Below, piece by piece: positions 6,081 through 12,851 of a DNA stretch of 14,555 bases. The DNA is from Candidatus Parcubacteria bacterium (GTDB taxonomy: Bacteria; Patescibacteriota; Patescibacteriia; Patescibacteriales; UBA12075): the NCBI GenBank assembly GCA_023140595.1, contig JAGLLI010000044.1:1-14555 (forward strand), written 5' to 3'. A model generated the notes under the pieces. It worked only from the letters and a program-made list of their open reading frames with translations, had not been told where the DNA came from and made no database searches. Position 1 is the first letter of the stretch. Each line of letters opens with the position of its first letter. The translations under genes were made by a program, and so were the position numbers.

Positions 6081-6893
6081 ATGGATATAAGCATTATAAT
6101 CCTAAATTACAAATCAAAGGGACATACTCTGAATTGTATTAAGTCTATTAAAGAGGCTGATTTTATTTTGAATAATAAAGAATTAACTTATGAAATTATT
6201 GTGGTTGATAATAATTCCGGTGATAGTATTGGTGAAATTTTAAATTGGCAATATAAAGATGTTAAGTTCATTCAAAATGATAAAAATTTAGGAATGGGCG
6301 CGGGAAATAATGTTGGAATAAGAAAGGCAAAAGGAAAATATATTGCCATAATAAATCCTGATATAATTGTATTTAAAGATGTTTTTGTTAAAATGTATGA
6401 ATATATGGAAAAAAATAAAAAAACAGGCATAATCGGACCGCAGCAGCTTTTTCCTGATAAAAGCATTCAGTATTCCTGCTATCGCTGGCATAGTCTATTA
6501 ACTCCGGCATATCGCCGCACGCCATTGGGAAAATTCAATTTTGCTAAAAAAGATATTGACAGATTATTAATGAAAGATTTTAATCATAAAGAAACAAGAA
6601 CTGTGGATTGGCTTTTAGGCTCTTTTTCTTTTTGCAGAGTTGAAGCTTTAAAACAAACCGGTTTTTTTGATGAAAGATTTTTTATGTATTTTGAAGACAC
6701 AGACCTTTGCCGCAGGTTTTGGAATAAAAATTGGCAAGTGATATATTTTCCGGAAGTAAAAGTAATTCATAACCACGCGCGCGAAAGCGCGCAAGTTGCT
6801 TGGTATAAATTTTTTACAAATCCAACAACCGTATATCATATAAAATCCTGGATTAAATATAATATTAAGTGGAAATTTAAAACAAATTTATGA
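6081..6893 (+). CDS. GT2-family glycosyltransferase
   Basis: A 270-residue GT2 enzyme: MDISIIILNYKS (1-12), VVDNNSGDS (41-49), DKNLGMGAGNNVG (67-79), metal-binding NPD (92-94), and FMYFEDTDLCRRFW (201-214) with Glu205/Asp206 as the catalytic-base region. His230 and His232 in VIHNHARES sit where WbbL-like enzymes have their H..G.S motif. Unlike the three preceding enzymes there is no clear C-terminal membrane segment, only a basic amphipathic tail. I chose the ATG at 6081, five bases after the previous stop, because it places the first beta strand right at the N terminus; the TTG at 6042 would overlap the previous gene by 34 bases. The TGA stop overlaps the galU start (ATGA), suggesting translational coupling. 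Confidence 0.87.
   Translation: MDISIIILNYKSKGHTLNCIKSIKEADFILNNKELTYEIIVVDNNSGDSIGEILNWQYKDVKFIQNDKNLGMGAGNNVGIRKAKGKYIAIINPDIIVFKDVFVKMYEYMEKNKKTGIIGPQQLFPDKSIQYSCYRWHSLLTPAYRRTPLGKFNFAKKDIDRLLMKDFNHKETRTVDWLLGSFSFCRVEALKQTGFFDERFFMYFEDTDLCRRFWNKNWQVIYFPEVKVIHNHARESAQVAWYKFFTNPTTVYHIKSWIKYNIKWKFKTNL
6777..6792 (+). other. Strong GC hairpin with GAAA tetraloop inside a glycosyltransferase gene
   Basis: GCGCGC (6777-6782), GAAA (6783-6786) and GCGCGC (6787-6792) form a six-pair all-G/C stem closed by a GNRA tetraloop, in the codons for the HARESAQ stretch. It stands out in this AT-rich DNA. It may be incidental, because the local frame uses the GCG/CGC codons common in this operon, or it may slow ribosomes or protect the galU-proximal mRNA. 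Confidence 0.4.
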
Positions 6894-7765
6894 CAAAAAT
6901 TAAAAAAGCAATACTGCCTGTTGCCGGTTTTGGCACCAGATTTTTACCGGCAACAAAAGCTCAGCCAAAAGAAATGCTTCCGGTTGTTGATAAGCCTGTG
7001 ATTCAATATTTAGTTGAAGATGCCGCAAAAGCGGGAATTGAAGATATAGTTTTTGTTACCGGAAGAGGAAAACGAGCGTTGGAAGATCATTTTGATTATT
7101 CTTTTGAGCTTGATTATAATTTAGTTGAAAAAAACAAGATTGATTTGGTTAAAAAAGTAAGAGAGATTTCAAAATTGGCAAATTTTTCCTATGTTCGCCA
7201 GCCCATGCCATTGGGCGATGGTCATGCGATAAGCTGTGCCGCTCATTTGGTGAGCAACGAACCGGTTTTGGTTATGTTCGGCGATACTCTTTATGACGCA
7301 AAAGTAAGCCCGGCGAAACAAATGATAGATGCTTACGGGCAATATCAAAAGCCGATATTCGGATTTTCAGAAGTTGATAAAAATTTAGTTGATAAATTTG
7401 GCGTAATTGACGCGGATAAAATTAATGATAACGCGTATTTAATTAAAAAATTTGTTGAAAAGCCGCCAATTGACGAAGCGCCTTCAAATTTTGCCGCAGT
7501 CGGCGTTTATATAATTACGCCGGAAATTATTGAAATTTTGCAAAAAATGAAATCAGGAAAATCCGGTGAAATTCGTTTGATTGACGCTTTTGAAATAATG
7601 CTTCAAGATAAAAAAGAAATTATCGGCTTAAAGCTTGAAGGCGAATGGCTTGATACCGGAGATAAATTTAATTTTATTAAAGCTACTTTAAAACTGGGAA
7701 TCAAAGACAAAGAGATTGGCGAGAGGCTAAAAAAATATATTAAAGAGATTGGCGCGAGTTTGTGA
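6890..7765 (+). CDS. galU: UTP--glucose-1-phosphate uridylyltransferase
   Basis: Makes UDP-glucose from UTP and glucose-1-phosphate in the cytoplasm. The 291 residues match bacterial GalU. The signature GFGTRFLPATKAQPKEMLP (13-31) is nearly canonical, with Arg17 and Lys27 at the nucleotide- and sugar-binding sites. VTGRGKRALEDHFD (56-69) and PLGDGHAI (107-114) follow; GFGTRF and PLGDGH replace the commoner GLGTRF and PLGLGH. Asp132 (MFGDTLYD) is the metal-site residue, FVEKP (188-192) matches the family, and EWLDTGDKF (252-260) is the C-terminal signature. It is the last gene of the polysaccharide operon, overlaps the preceding glycosyltransferase by 4 nt, and is followed immediately by a palindromic terminator. 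UDP-glucose could feed the four upstream glycosyltransferases directly or after epimerisation elsewhere. Confidence 0.95.
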   Translation: MTKIKKAILPVAGFGTRFLPATKAQPKEMLPVVDKPVIQYLVEDAAKAGIEDIVFVTGRGKRALEDHFDYSFELDYNLVEKNKIDLVKKVREISKLANFSYVRQPMPLGDGHAISCAAHLVSNEPVLVMFGDTLYDAKVSPAKQMIDAYGQYQKPIFGFSEVDKNLVDKFGVIDADKINDNAYLIKKFVEKPPIDEAPSNFAAVGVYIITPEIIEILQKMKSGKSGEIRLIDAFEIMLQDKKEIIGLKLEGEWLDTGDKFNFIKATLKLGIKDKEIGERLKKYIKEIGASL

Positions 7766-7815
7766 AATAAAAAAACGTAGAGACAAAAAATTTTTTGTCT
7801 CTACGTTTTTTTATT
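7766..7815. terminator. Bidirectional terminator: perfect 25-bp-arm palindrome
   Basis: Positions 7766-7790 and 7791-7815 are exact reverse complements with no spacer. The core is CGTAGAGAC (7776-7784) pairing with GTCTCTACG (7797-7805). It is flanked inside by six A / six T and outside by seven A / seven T, so each strand has a stem followed by a T run (7806-7812 on +). It starts at the base after the galU stop and contains the stop codon of the convergent gene (7811-7813), so it serves both convergent transcription units. The outer A/T tracts are what makes it work in both directions. Confidence 0.88.
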
Positions 7816-9175
7816 GAATAGACAATTTATAAATCCCTTCCTGCTCGCCTGCTTTTGAATAAAAATATAGATTATCACCGTTTTTGTCAAGTTCAATATT
7901 TTGAATTGTATCCAATGTGATTAATTTTATTATATTGTATTTTTCCCGATTATCCAATTCAATTGAATATATACTGTTTGGCGTATTGTAGATCGCATAG
8001 TTATTGCTTGGGTGCCAAATAATACCTTTTATTTCCTGACTGATTCTGGTTAATAAAGTATTTTTTCGCGAATTTAAATCATATATCCATATTTCATGTT
8101 TATTTGCGTATAATAATTTTTCATTATTAATCCAATTGATCAATTTAATATTGCTAAGAGTTTCCCTGAGCGGCTTAAAAGGGGAATTTGGATTAATAAT
8201 ATAGAGAATTTCATGAGCTTCATCATAAACATTAAGATAATTATTATCGCGCGTTAAAAAAGAATAATCTGAAAACGGCAAATTCAATATGTTATTTTCT
8301 TTTTTTTCTTTTGGATTAATTTTTATTAAATTAACTGAAAAATGATTTCTTTTCATTATATAAATTGCGCCGTTAAAATAGCAAAAATCATTAGTCGCAG
8401 CGTTTTTAACAATTACTTCGCTCCGTTTTGACACGAGATTGTATTTATTTAAATTATTTTCATCAAGATAAAGAATTGAATTGTTGTCCTCCGCCCATTT
8501 TATATTTTTAATATTATCGCCAATTTCTTTTTTTATATTATTTTTAATTTCTCCTGTTTTTGCGTCCAGAATAATATTGTTTATCAATATTTTTTTATTG
8601 TCTCTAGACCATTTAATTTCAGAATTGCTTAAAATTTGAATAGGCGACGTAGAAGCGCTAATTGGAAAAGTTTTTATTATATTATTATTTAGATTAATAA
8701 TTCCGTATTTATCGTTTGCAAAAGCGCTGATATATTCTTTATTATAAGAAATACTTTGATATTTGTATTTTCCGCTAATCAAAGTCATTGGACTGTCTTG
8801 TTTAAACAGTGTAACGTCCTCAATATAAGTGGACTCGCCTGATTTTATCATTAACTTTTTTTGCCAATCCCAATAACCCTGCTTGCTGATTTTAACATCA
8901 TATTCTCCGGGAGCCAAGTTTTTTATTTTTACCGGAGTGCTAAGATATTTATCATTATTTTTTAAAATTTTATTTATAAATTTTTGCTGTATTTTTTCAT
9001 TTAAAAAGATTTTTGCGCCTTCAGGTTCAGTGTCAACAATTAAAATTCCTGTTTTCTGAATTTTTAATCCAGAAGAAAATTTGTAGCCGGAAGCGTAAAA
9101 TGAAATTAAGGGAGTTGAAATACAAAATAATAGTATAAAAAAAATATATAAAATTCTTCTTGTTTTTAGTTCCAT
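7811..9175 (-). CDS. Membrane-anchored PEGA-domain and beta-propeller protein
   Basis: A 454-residue protein of unknown role. Residues about 8-28 are an N-terminal membrane anchor or uncleaved signal, so the bulk should lie outside the membrane. Residues about 41-125 are a PEGA domain containing the literal motif PEGA (51-54), then TPVKIKNLAPGEYDVKISKQGYW (80-102); the loop between the two parts (about 60-79) is longer than usual. The rest (about 135-454) has recurring blades such as IKWSRDNKKILIN, IKWAEDNNSILYL, INWINNEKLLYA and IIWHPSNNYAIYN, fitting a TolB/WD40-type beta-propeller. PEGA domains are thought to be surface or protein-binding modules. It follows murA by 12 nt on the same strand, suggesting an envelope-related job, but no enzyme motif is visible. 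Its stop codon lies inside the palindromic terminator. Confidence 0.84.
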   Translation of the reverse strand: MELKTRRILYIFFILLFCISTPLISFYASGYKFSSGLKIQKTGILIVDTEPEGAKIFLNEKIQQKFINKILKNNDKYLSTPVKIKNLAPGEYDVKISKQGYWDWQKKLMIKSGESTYIEDVTLFKQDSPMTLISGKYKYQSISYNKEYISAFANDKYGIINLNNNIIKTFPISASTSPIQILSNSEIKWSRDNKKILINNIILDAKTGEIKNNIKKEIGDNIKNIKWAEDNNSILYLDENNLNKYNLVSKRSEVIVKNAATNDFCYFNGAIYIMKRNHFSVNLIKINPKEKKENNILNLPFSDYSFLTRDNNYLNVYDEAHEILYIINPNSPFKPLRETLSNIKLINWINNEKLLYANKHEIWIYDLNSRKNTLLTRISQEIKGIIWHPSNNYAIYNTPNSIYSIELDNREKYNIIKLITLDTIQNIELDKNGDNLYFYSKAGEQEGIYKLSIQ

Positions 9176-9187
9176 AGCGTTTTGAAA

Positions 9188-10462
9188 TTATATTCTTAAA
9201 GTTCCTATGCGCGTTATATCGACGCCCAGTTCGCGAAAACGACTGTCTATATCTTCATAGCCTCTGTCTATTTGATATATATTATCTATTTCCGTCTGCC
9301 CTTCGGCGATTAATGCCGCGATTAACAGTGTAATTCCGGCTCGCAGGTCAGGGCTAATTAATGTTTTGCCGTATAGCTTGCTAACGCCACTTACTACTAC
9401 GCGATGAGGATCGCACATTATTATATCCGCCCCCATTTGTGTTAACATATCCGTAAACATAAGCCTGCGGTCATAAATGGTTTCATGAATCAGAGACGAG
9501 CCATTAGCCTGTGTCATAAGCAATGTAAATGGAGGCTGTAAATCAGTGGGAAACCCTGGATATTCTTTTGTTTTGATATTGTATGGCTTGATATTTTTTG
9601 CAGGCATAATTTTGACAAAATTTTTGCCGTAATCAAAAGGAATACCAATCATTTTAAATATATTTAAAAGCATTAAAATATGTTCGGGATTGCAATTTGT
9701 TATGTTTATTTCAGATTTTGTTACTGCCGCCATTATCGCGAATGACCCGGTTTCTATGCGGTCGGGTATTATTTTAAAATTACCAGCGCTTATTTTTTTT
9801 ACCCCCTCAATGGTAATATTCGGTGTGCCTGCTCCTTTTATTTTAGCTCCTTGAGTGTTTAAATAATTAGCCAAGGCTTTTATTTCGGGTTCCATCGCGC
9901 AATTTTTGAGTTTTGTAACGCCTTCGGCAAGTACGGAGGTCAAAATAAATGATTCTGTTCCGGTAACGCTCACTACTGGAAAAAAATATTCACAGCCTTT
10001 TAATTTTTTTGCTTTAATGTGATAATATTTTTCATGTTCTGTAATTTCCGCCCCCAAACATTTAAAACTGTTAAGAAATATATCAATTGGCCGTCCTCCT
10101 CCTGCTCCTATAACGCATCCTCCCGGATGCGGAAATTTAACCTCGCCAAATCTTGCCAAAATAGGACCGGCAAACATAATGGAGGCGCGGAATTTGTTGG
10201 CAAATTCCGGTGGGAGTTCTGTTTTATTAATATCTTCGCAAGAAATTTCAACTTCATTTTTAGATTTTTTAACATCAGCACCTAAATCATCGATAAGATC
10301 AAGCGCCATATTTACATCTTCAATTCGCGGCAAGTTAGTTATTAAAATTTTTTCTTTTGAAAGAATCGCCACCGGAATAATTTTTAAAGCGGCATTTTTC
10401 GCGCCTTTTACTTTAATTTCGCCGGATAATTTTTTCCCGCCGTTTATAATAAATTTTGCCAT
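9188..10462 (-). CDS. murA: UDP-N-acetylglucosamine 1-carboxyvinyltransferase
   Basis: Transfers enolpyruvate from PEP to UDP-GlcNAc, the first committed step of peptidoglycan synthesis; cytoplasmic. The 424 residues match MurA. Lys22-Asn23 (KGAKNAALK) bind substrate. The catalytic Cys, target of fosfomycin, is Cys116 in PGGCVIG. The family acid/base Asp is Asp307 in GFPTDLQ, and conserved Arg374 (DLRAGI) and Arg400 (IDRGYE) are present. SVTGTE (165-170) is the usual substrate loop. Odd feature: between IG and RPID the protein reads A-G-G-G (120-123) where the family has one residue, a three-residue insertion beside the catalytic loop, and the usual RPVDLH reads RPIDIF. The ATG has no Shine-Dalgarno; a strong promoter lies about 30-60 bp upstream. 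It is likely cotranscribed with the PEGA gene. Confidence 0.94.
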   Translation of the reverse strand: MAKFIINGGKKLSGEIKVKGAKNAALKIIPVAILSKEKILITNLPRIEDVNMALDLIDDLGADVKKSKNEVEISCEDINKTELPPEFANKFRASIMFAGPILARFGEVKFPHPGGCVIGAGGGRPIDIFLNSFKCLGAEITEHEKYYHIKAKKLKGCEYFFPVVSVTGTESFILTSVLAEGVTKLKNCAMEPEIKALANYLNTQGAKIKGAGTPNITIEGVKKISAGNFKIIPDRIETGSFAIMAAVTKSEINITNCNPEHILMLLNIFKMIGIPFDYGKNFVKIMPAKNIKPYNIKTKEYPGFPTDLQPPFTLLMTQANGSSLIHETIYDRRLMFTDMLTQMGADIIMCDPHRVVVSGVSKLYGKTLISPDLRAGITLLIAALIAEGQTEIDNIYQIDRGYEDIDSRFRELGVDITRIGTLRI

Positions 10463-10494
10463 AGATTTTTGATATTTTTATAATTTATAATATC

Positions 10495-10522
10495 ATTATA
10501 GCTTAATTTTGGTTTAATTCAA
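10495..10522 (-). promoter_or_regulatory. Promoter of murA and the PEGA gene
   Basis: Read on the minus strand, TTGAAT (10522-10517) is followed after 16 bp by a perfect TATAAT (10500-10495). Transcription should begin near 10488, giving a leader of about 26 nt before the murA ATG. The leader is A/T-rich and has no Shine-Dalgarno. Confidence 0.65.
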
Positions 10523-10539
10523 GGGGGTGAATTTTAAAT

Positions 10540-10569
10540 TTGCCATAAAGGGTTGATTTATGTTAAAAT
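10540..10569 (+). promoter_or_regulatory. Candidate promoter of the ctp-parB-MFS unit
   Basis: TTGCCA (10540-10545, 5/6 match) and TAAAAT (10564-10569, 5/6 match) are 18 bp apart, upstream of the protease gene and divergent from murA. A second, weaker pair, TTGATT (10553-10558) and TATAGT (10575-10580) with a 16-bp spacer, overlaps it. Either would give a leader of roughly 45-55 nt that includes the inverted repeat at 10589-10616. Confidence 0.45.
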
Positions 10570-10588
10570 AAATTTATAGTATTTTATA

Positions 10589-10616
10589 AAAAATTACATT
10601 AAAATATGTAATTTTT
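10589..10616. promoter_or_regulatory. AT-rich inverted repeat in the leader of the protease gene
   Basis: An 11-bp perfect inverted repeat with a 6-nt loop: the arms are 10589-10599 (ending ATTACAT) and 10606-10616 (starting ATGTAAT), with five A outside on the left and five T on the right. It lies just after the candidate promoter and 15 nt before the ATG at 10632. It could be an operator, a weak attenuator-like hairpin, or part of the divergent promoter control. The stem has only two G-C pairs and is weak as RNA. Confidence 0.4.
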
Positions 10617-10631
10617 GTTTTATGCGATTTT

Positions 10632-11966
10632 ATGGAAAAAAATAAAAAAGAAACAATTAAGAAAAAAATAAATTTTAAAAATTATAAAAGATTTTTATTG
10701 ATAATTTTGGTTATACTGTTAATGCTTTTGAGTTTTGGCAGTGGAATCTATATTACCACAAAAAACGAAATCGCAAAGCAGTTAGCCGTTGAAAAAGTAA
10801 TTTATGCCGGCAAACTTATTGGAAAATACCAAGAAGAAAAGAGCGGAATGCTTTCGCAAGACATTGATTTTAACTTATTTTGGGATACTTGGGACGCTTT
10901 GCAAAGCCAATATGTTGACCATGAAGAAGCTGGCGATAAAAAATTATTTTACGGAGCCCTAAAAGGAATGGTGTCGTCGCTTAAAGATCCTTATACGGTT
11001 TTTATGGATCCGAAAATAGCAAAGGATTTTTCCGATGATTTGGCAGGCACATTTGAGGGAATTGGCGCTGAAATAGGCATTAAAAATGATATTTTAACAA
11101 TTATCGCGCCATTGCCGGGTATGCCGGCGGAAAAGGCCGGACTTAAAGCAGGGGATAAGATTTTTAGCATAGACGATGTAAGCACGCAGGGAATATCAAT
11201 TGACGAGGCTGTGAATAGAATCAGGGGACCGAAACAAACAGAAGTTATTTTGTCAATTTCTCGCAAAGGCTTGGATGAAATTAAACAAATTTCAATTATA
11301 AGAGGTAAAATTGTTGTTAGCAGTATAAGAACAGAGCTTAGGGATGATAATATTTTTGTAATAAAAATATTAAATTTTAACAACGATACTGAATTGGCTT
11401 TTAATGGAGCGGTTAGAGAGGTTTTGGATAAAAATCCTGATGGAATAATTTTGGATTTACGCAACAATCCTGGAGGATACCTTGATACGGCAATTGAAGT
11501 TGCCAGTGAATGGGTGGAAGACGGAATCGTTGTTACTGAAAAATATAATGAAGAAAGAAAAATTGAACATCTTGCGCGCGGACGCGCCCGCTTAAAGGAT
11601 TTTTTAACCGTTGTTTTGGTTAACGAAGGTTCGGCATCAGCTTCTGAAATTGTTTCCGGAGCCTTGCAGGATAATAATTTGGCGAAATTGGTTGGCAAAA
11701 AAACTTTTGGCAAAGGTTCGGTGCAGTCTTTAACATATTTGGATGACGGGTCTTCAATAAAAATAACTGTTGCAAAATGGCTGACTCCAAGCGGAAGAAG
11801 CATTAACGATGAAGGAGTTGACGTGGATTACCCGATTGAATATTCTTTTGAAGATTATAATGACGGTTTGGATCCTCAGATTGAAGCGGCAGTTGGAGTT
11901 TTACAAGGAAATCCGCCTGAGATTTCAAATAAAAATGCAAGCGGCACTAAAGAAATTATTAACTAA
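10632..11966 (+). CDS. C-terminal processing protease, S41 family, with PDZ domain
   Basis: A membrane-anchored serine protease of the CtpA/CtpB/Prc family that acts outside the cytoplasmic membrane on the C-terminal ends of envelope proteins. In order: a basic N terminus, a membrane segment at about 20-41, a helical cap region (about 75-130) with the family sequence SSLKDPYTVFMDP (115-127), a PDZ domain (about 137-215), then the S41 catalytic core. DLRNNPGGYLDTAIEVA (275-291) is a signature. The Ser-Lys dyad is Ser336 (GSASASE) and Lys361 (FGKGSVQ), with Gln365 as the supporting residue; the Ser-Lys spacing of 25 equals that of Prc and CtpB. Length is 444, typical for the family. All catalytic residues are present. 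The start has no Shine-Dalgarno. parB follows after 12 nt. Confidence 0.95.
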   Translation: MEKNKKETIKKKINFKNYKRFLLIILVILLMLLSFGSGIYITTKNEIAKQLAVEKVIYAGKLIGKYQEEKSGMLSQDIDFNLFWDTWDALQSQYVDHEEAGDKKLFYGALKGMVSSLKDPYTVFMDPKIAKDFSDDLAGTFEGIGAEIGIKNDILTIIAPLPGMPAEKAGLKAGDKIFSIDDVSTQGISIDEAVNRIRGPKQTEVILSISRKGLDEIKQISIIRGKIVVSSIRTELRDDNIFVIKILNFNNDTELAFNGAVREVLDKNPDGIILDLRNNPGGYLDTAIEVASEWVEDGIVVTEKYNEERKIEHLARGRARLKDFLTVVLVNEGSASASEIVSGALQDNNLAKLVGKKTFGKGSVQSLTYLDDGSSIKITVAKWLTPSGRSINDEGVDVDYPIEYSFEDYNDGLDPQIEAAVGVLQGNPPEISNKNASGTKEIIN

Positions 11967-11978
11967 AATAATAAATAT

Positions 11979-12851
11979 ATGACAAATGGTTTGGGGCGCG
12001 GTTTAGGCTCTTTAATTCCCAATAAAAAAAATCAATCATCGGCAAATCTCTCAGCCGGAGTAAGGACGGGTGCGGATACTGAAAATAATACTTTAGAGCT
12101 TGATATTGATAATATTAAAGTAAACTCCTTGCAACCAAGAAAAAAGTTTACAGATATAGATATGGATGAATTAGTGGAATCAATTAAAGAATACGGCGTA
12201 ATCCAGCCTTTGATTGTAGCTAAAAAAAAGATTGGGAATAAGTATGAGCTAATAGCGGGTGAGCGAAGATTGCGCGCTTCTAAATTATCCGGTTTAAAAA
12301 AGGTGCCGATAATATTCAGGGATGTAAATGAACAGCAAAAGTTGGAAGTAGCTTTAATAGAGAATATTCAAAGAGAAAATCTCAGCCCCATAGATTTAGC
12401 CGAAGCTTATCAGAAATTGGCGGACGAATTCAATTTAACCCAAGAAGAAATTGCCAAGAAAATGGGTAAATCCCGTCCTTCTATAACAAATACTTTGCGT
12501 ATGCTAAAATTGCCAGAGGAAATTCAGATTGCTCTGATTGACGATAAAATTACCGAAGGGCACGCGAAATATTTAATCGGACTTGATACAGAGGTTAAGC
12601 AAATGACTTTGTTTCGTAAGATACTTCATAATAATCTATCGGTTAGCGACACGAATAATGAAATTAAAAAAATCGGCGGCACCAAAAATGCCCGTTTAAA
12701 AATAAACTATGCTGATAAAGATAAAGAATTTGCTTTTCGCGAATTTTTTGGAGCCAAAGTAGAGATTAAAAGAAAAGGAAGCGGCGGACAAATCATTATT
12801 GAATTTTTTTCAGATGATGAATTGCTAGAATTAACCGCAAAAGTAAAATGA
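11979..12851 (+). CDS. parB: Chromosome-partitioning protein ParB
   Basis: A 290-residue ParB/Spo0J-type CTPase clamp that loads at parS and drives origin segregation with ParA and SMC. The N terminus GLGRGLGSLIP (4-14) is the conserved ParA-contacting peptide with its arginine. LQPRKKF (51-57) starts the ParB/Srx CTP-binding domain, which includes the GERRLRA loop (94-100) and the ENIQREN motif (128-134). A helix-turn-helix DNA-binding domain lies at about 153-175 (LTQEEIAKKMGKSRPSITNTL), and a dimerisation domain at the C terminus (about 235-288). All parts look intact. No parA is adjacent: the upstream neighbour is the S41 protease, 12 nt away, and the TGA stop overlaps the start of the transporter gene (ATGA). 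I saw no parS-like 16-mer in the window. Confidence 0.95.
   Translation: MTNGLGRGLGSLIPNKKNQSSANLSAGVRTGADTENNTLELDIDNIKVNSLQPRKKFTDIDMDELVESIKEYGVIQPLIVAKKKIGNKYELIAGERRLRASKLSGLKKVPIIFRDVNEQQKLEVALIENIQRENLSPIDLAEAYQKLADEFNLTQEEIAKKMGKSRPSITNTLRMLKLPEEIQIALIDDKITEGHAKYLIGLDTEVKQMTLFRKILHNNLSVSDTNNEIKKIGGTKNARLKINYADKDKEFAFREFFGAKVEIKRKGSGGQIIIEFFSDDELLELTAKVK

Noticed and set aside
6888..7765. Alternative genetic code with TGA as an amino acid, as in some CPR lineages
   Set aside because: TGA ends galU, parB and the fourth glycosyltransferase at the expected protein ends, and no in-frame TGA interrupts a conserved domain.
10991..11803. A 270-codon open frame on the minus strand
   Set aside because: It lies wholly antisense to the S41 protease, whose catalytic motifs are clear. 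The frame is rich in Ser, Leu, Ile and Pro as expected of a shadow and matches no family.
11979..12851. A parS site near parB
   Set aside because: No TGTTTCACGTGAAACA-like 16-mer was seen by eye in the window; a few GACGTGG-type fragments are not palindromic.
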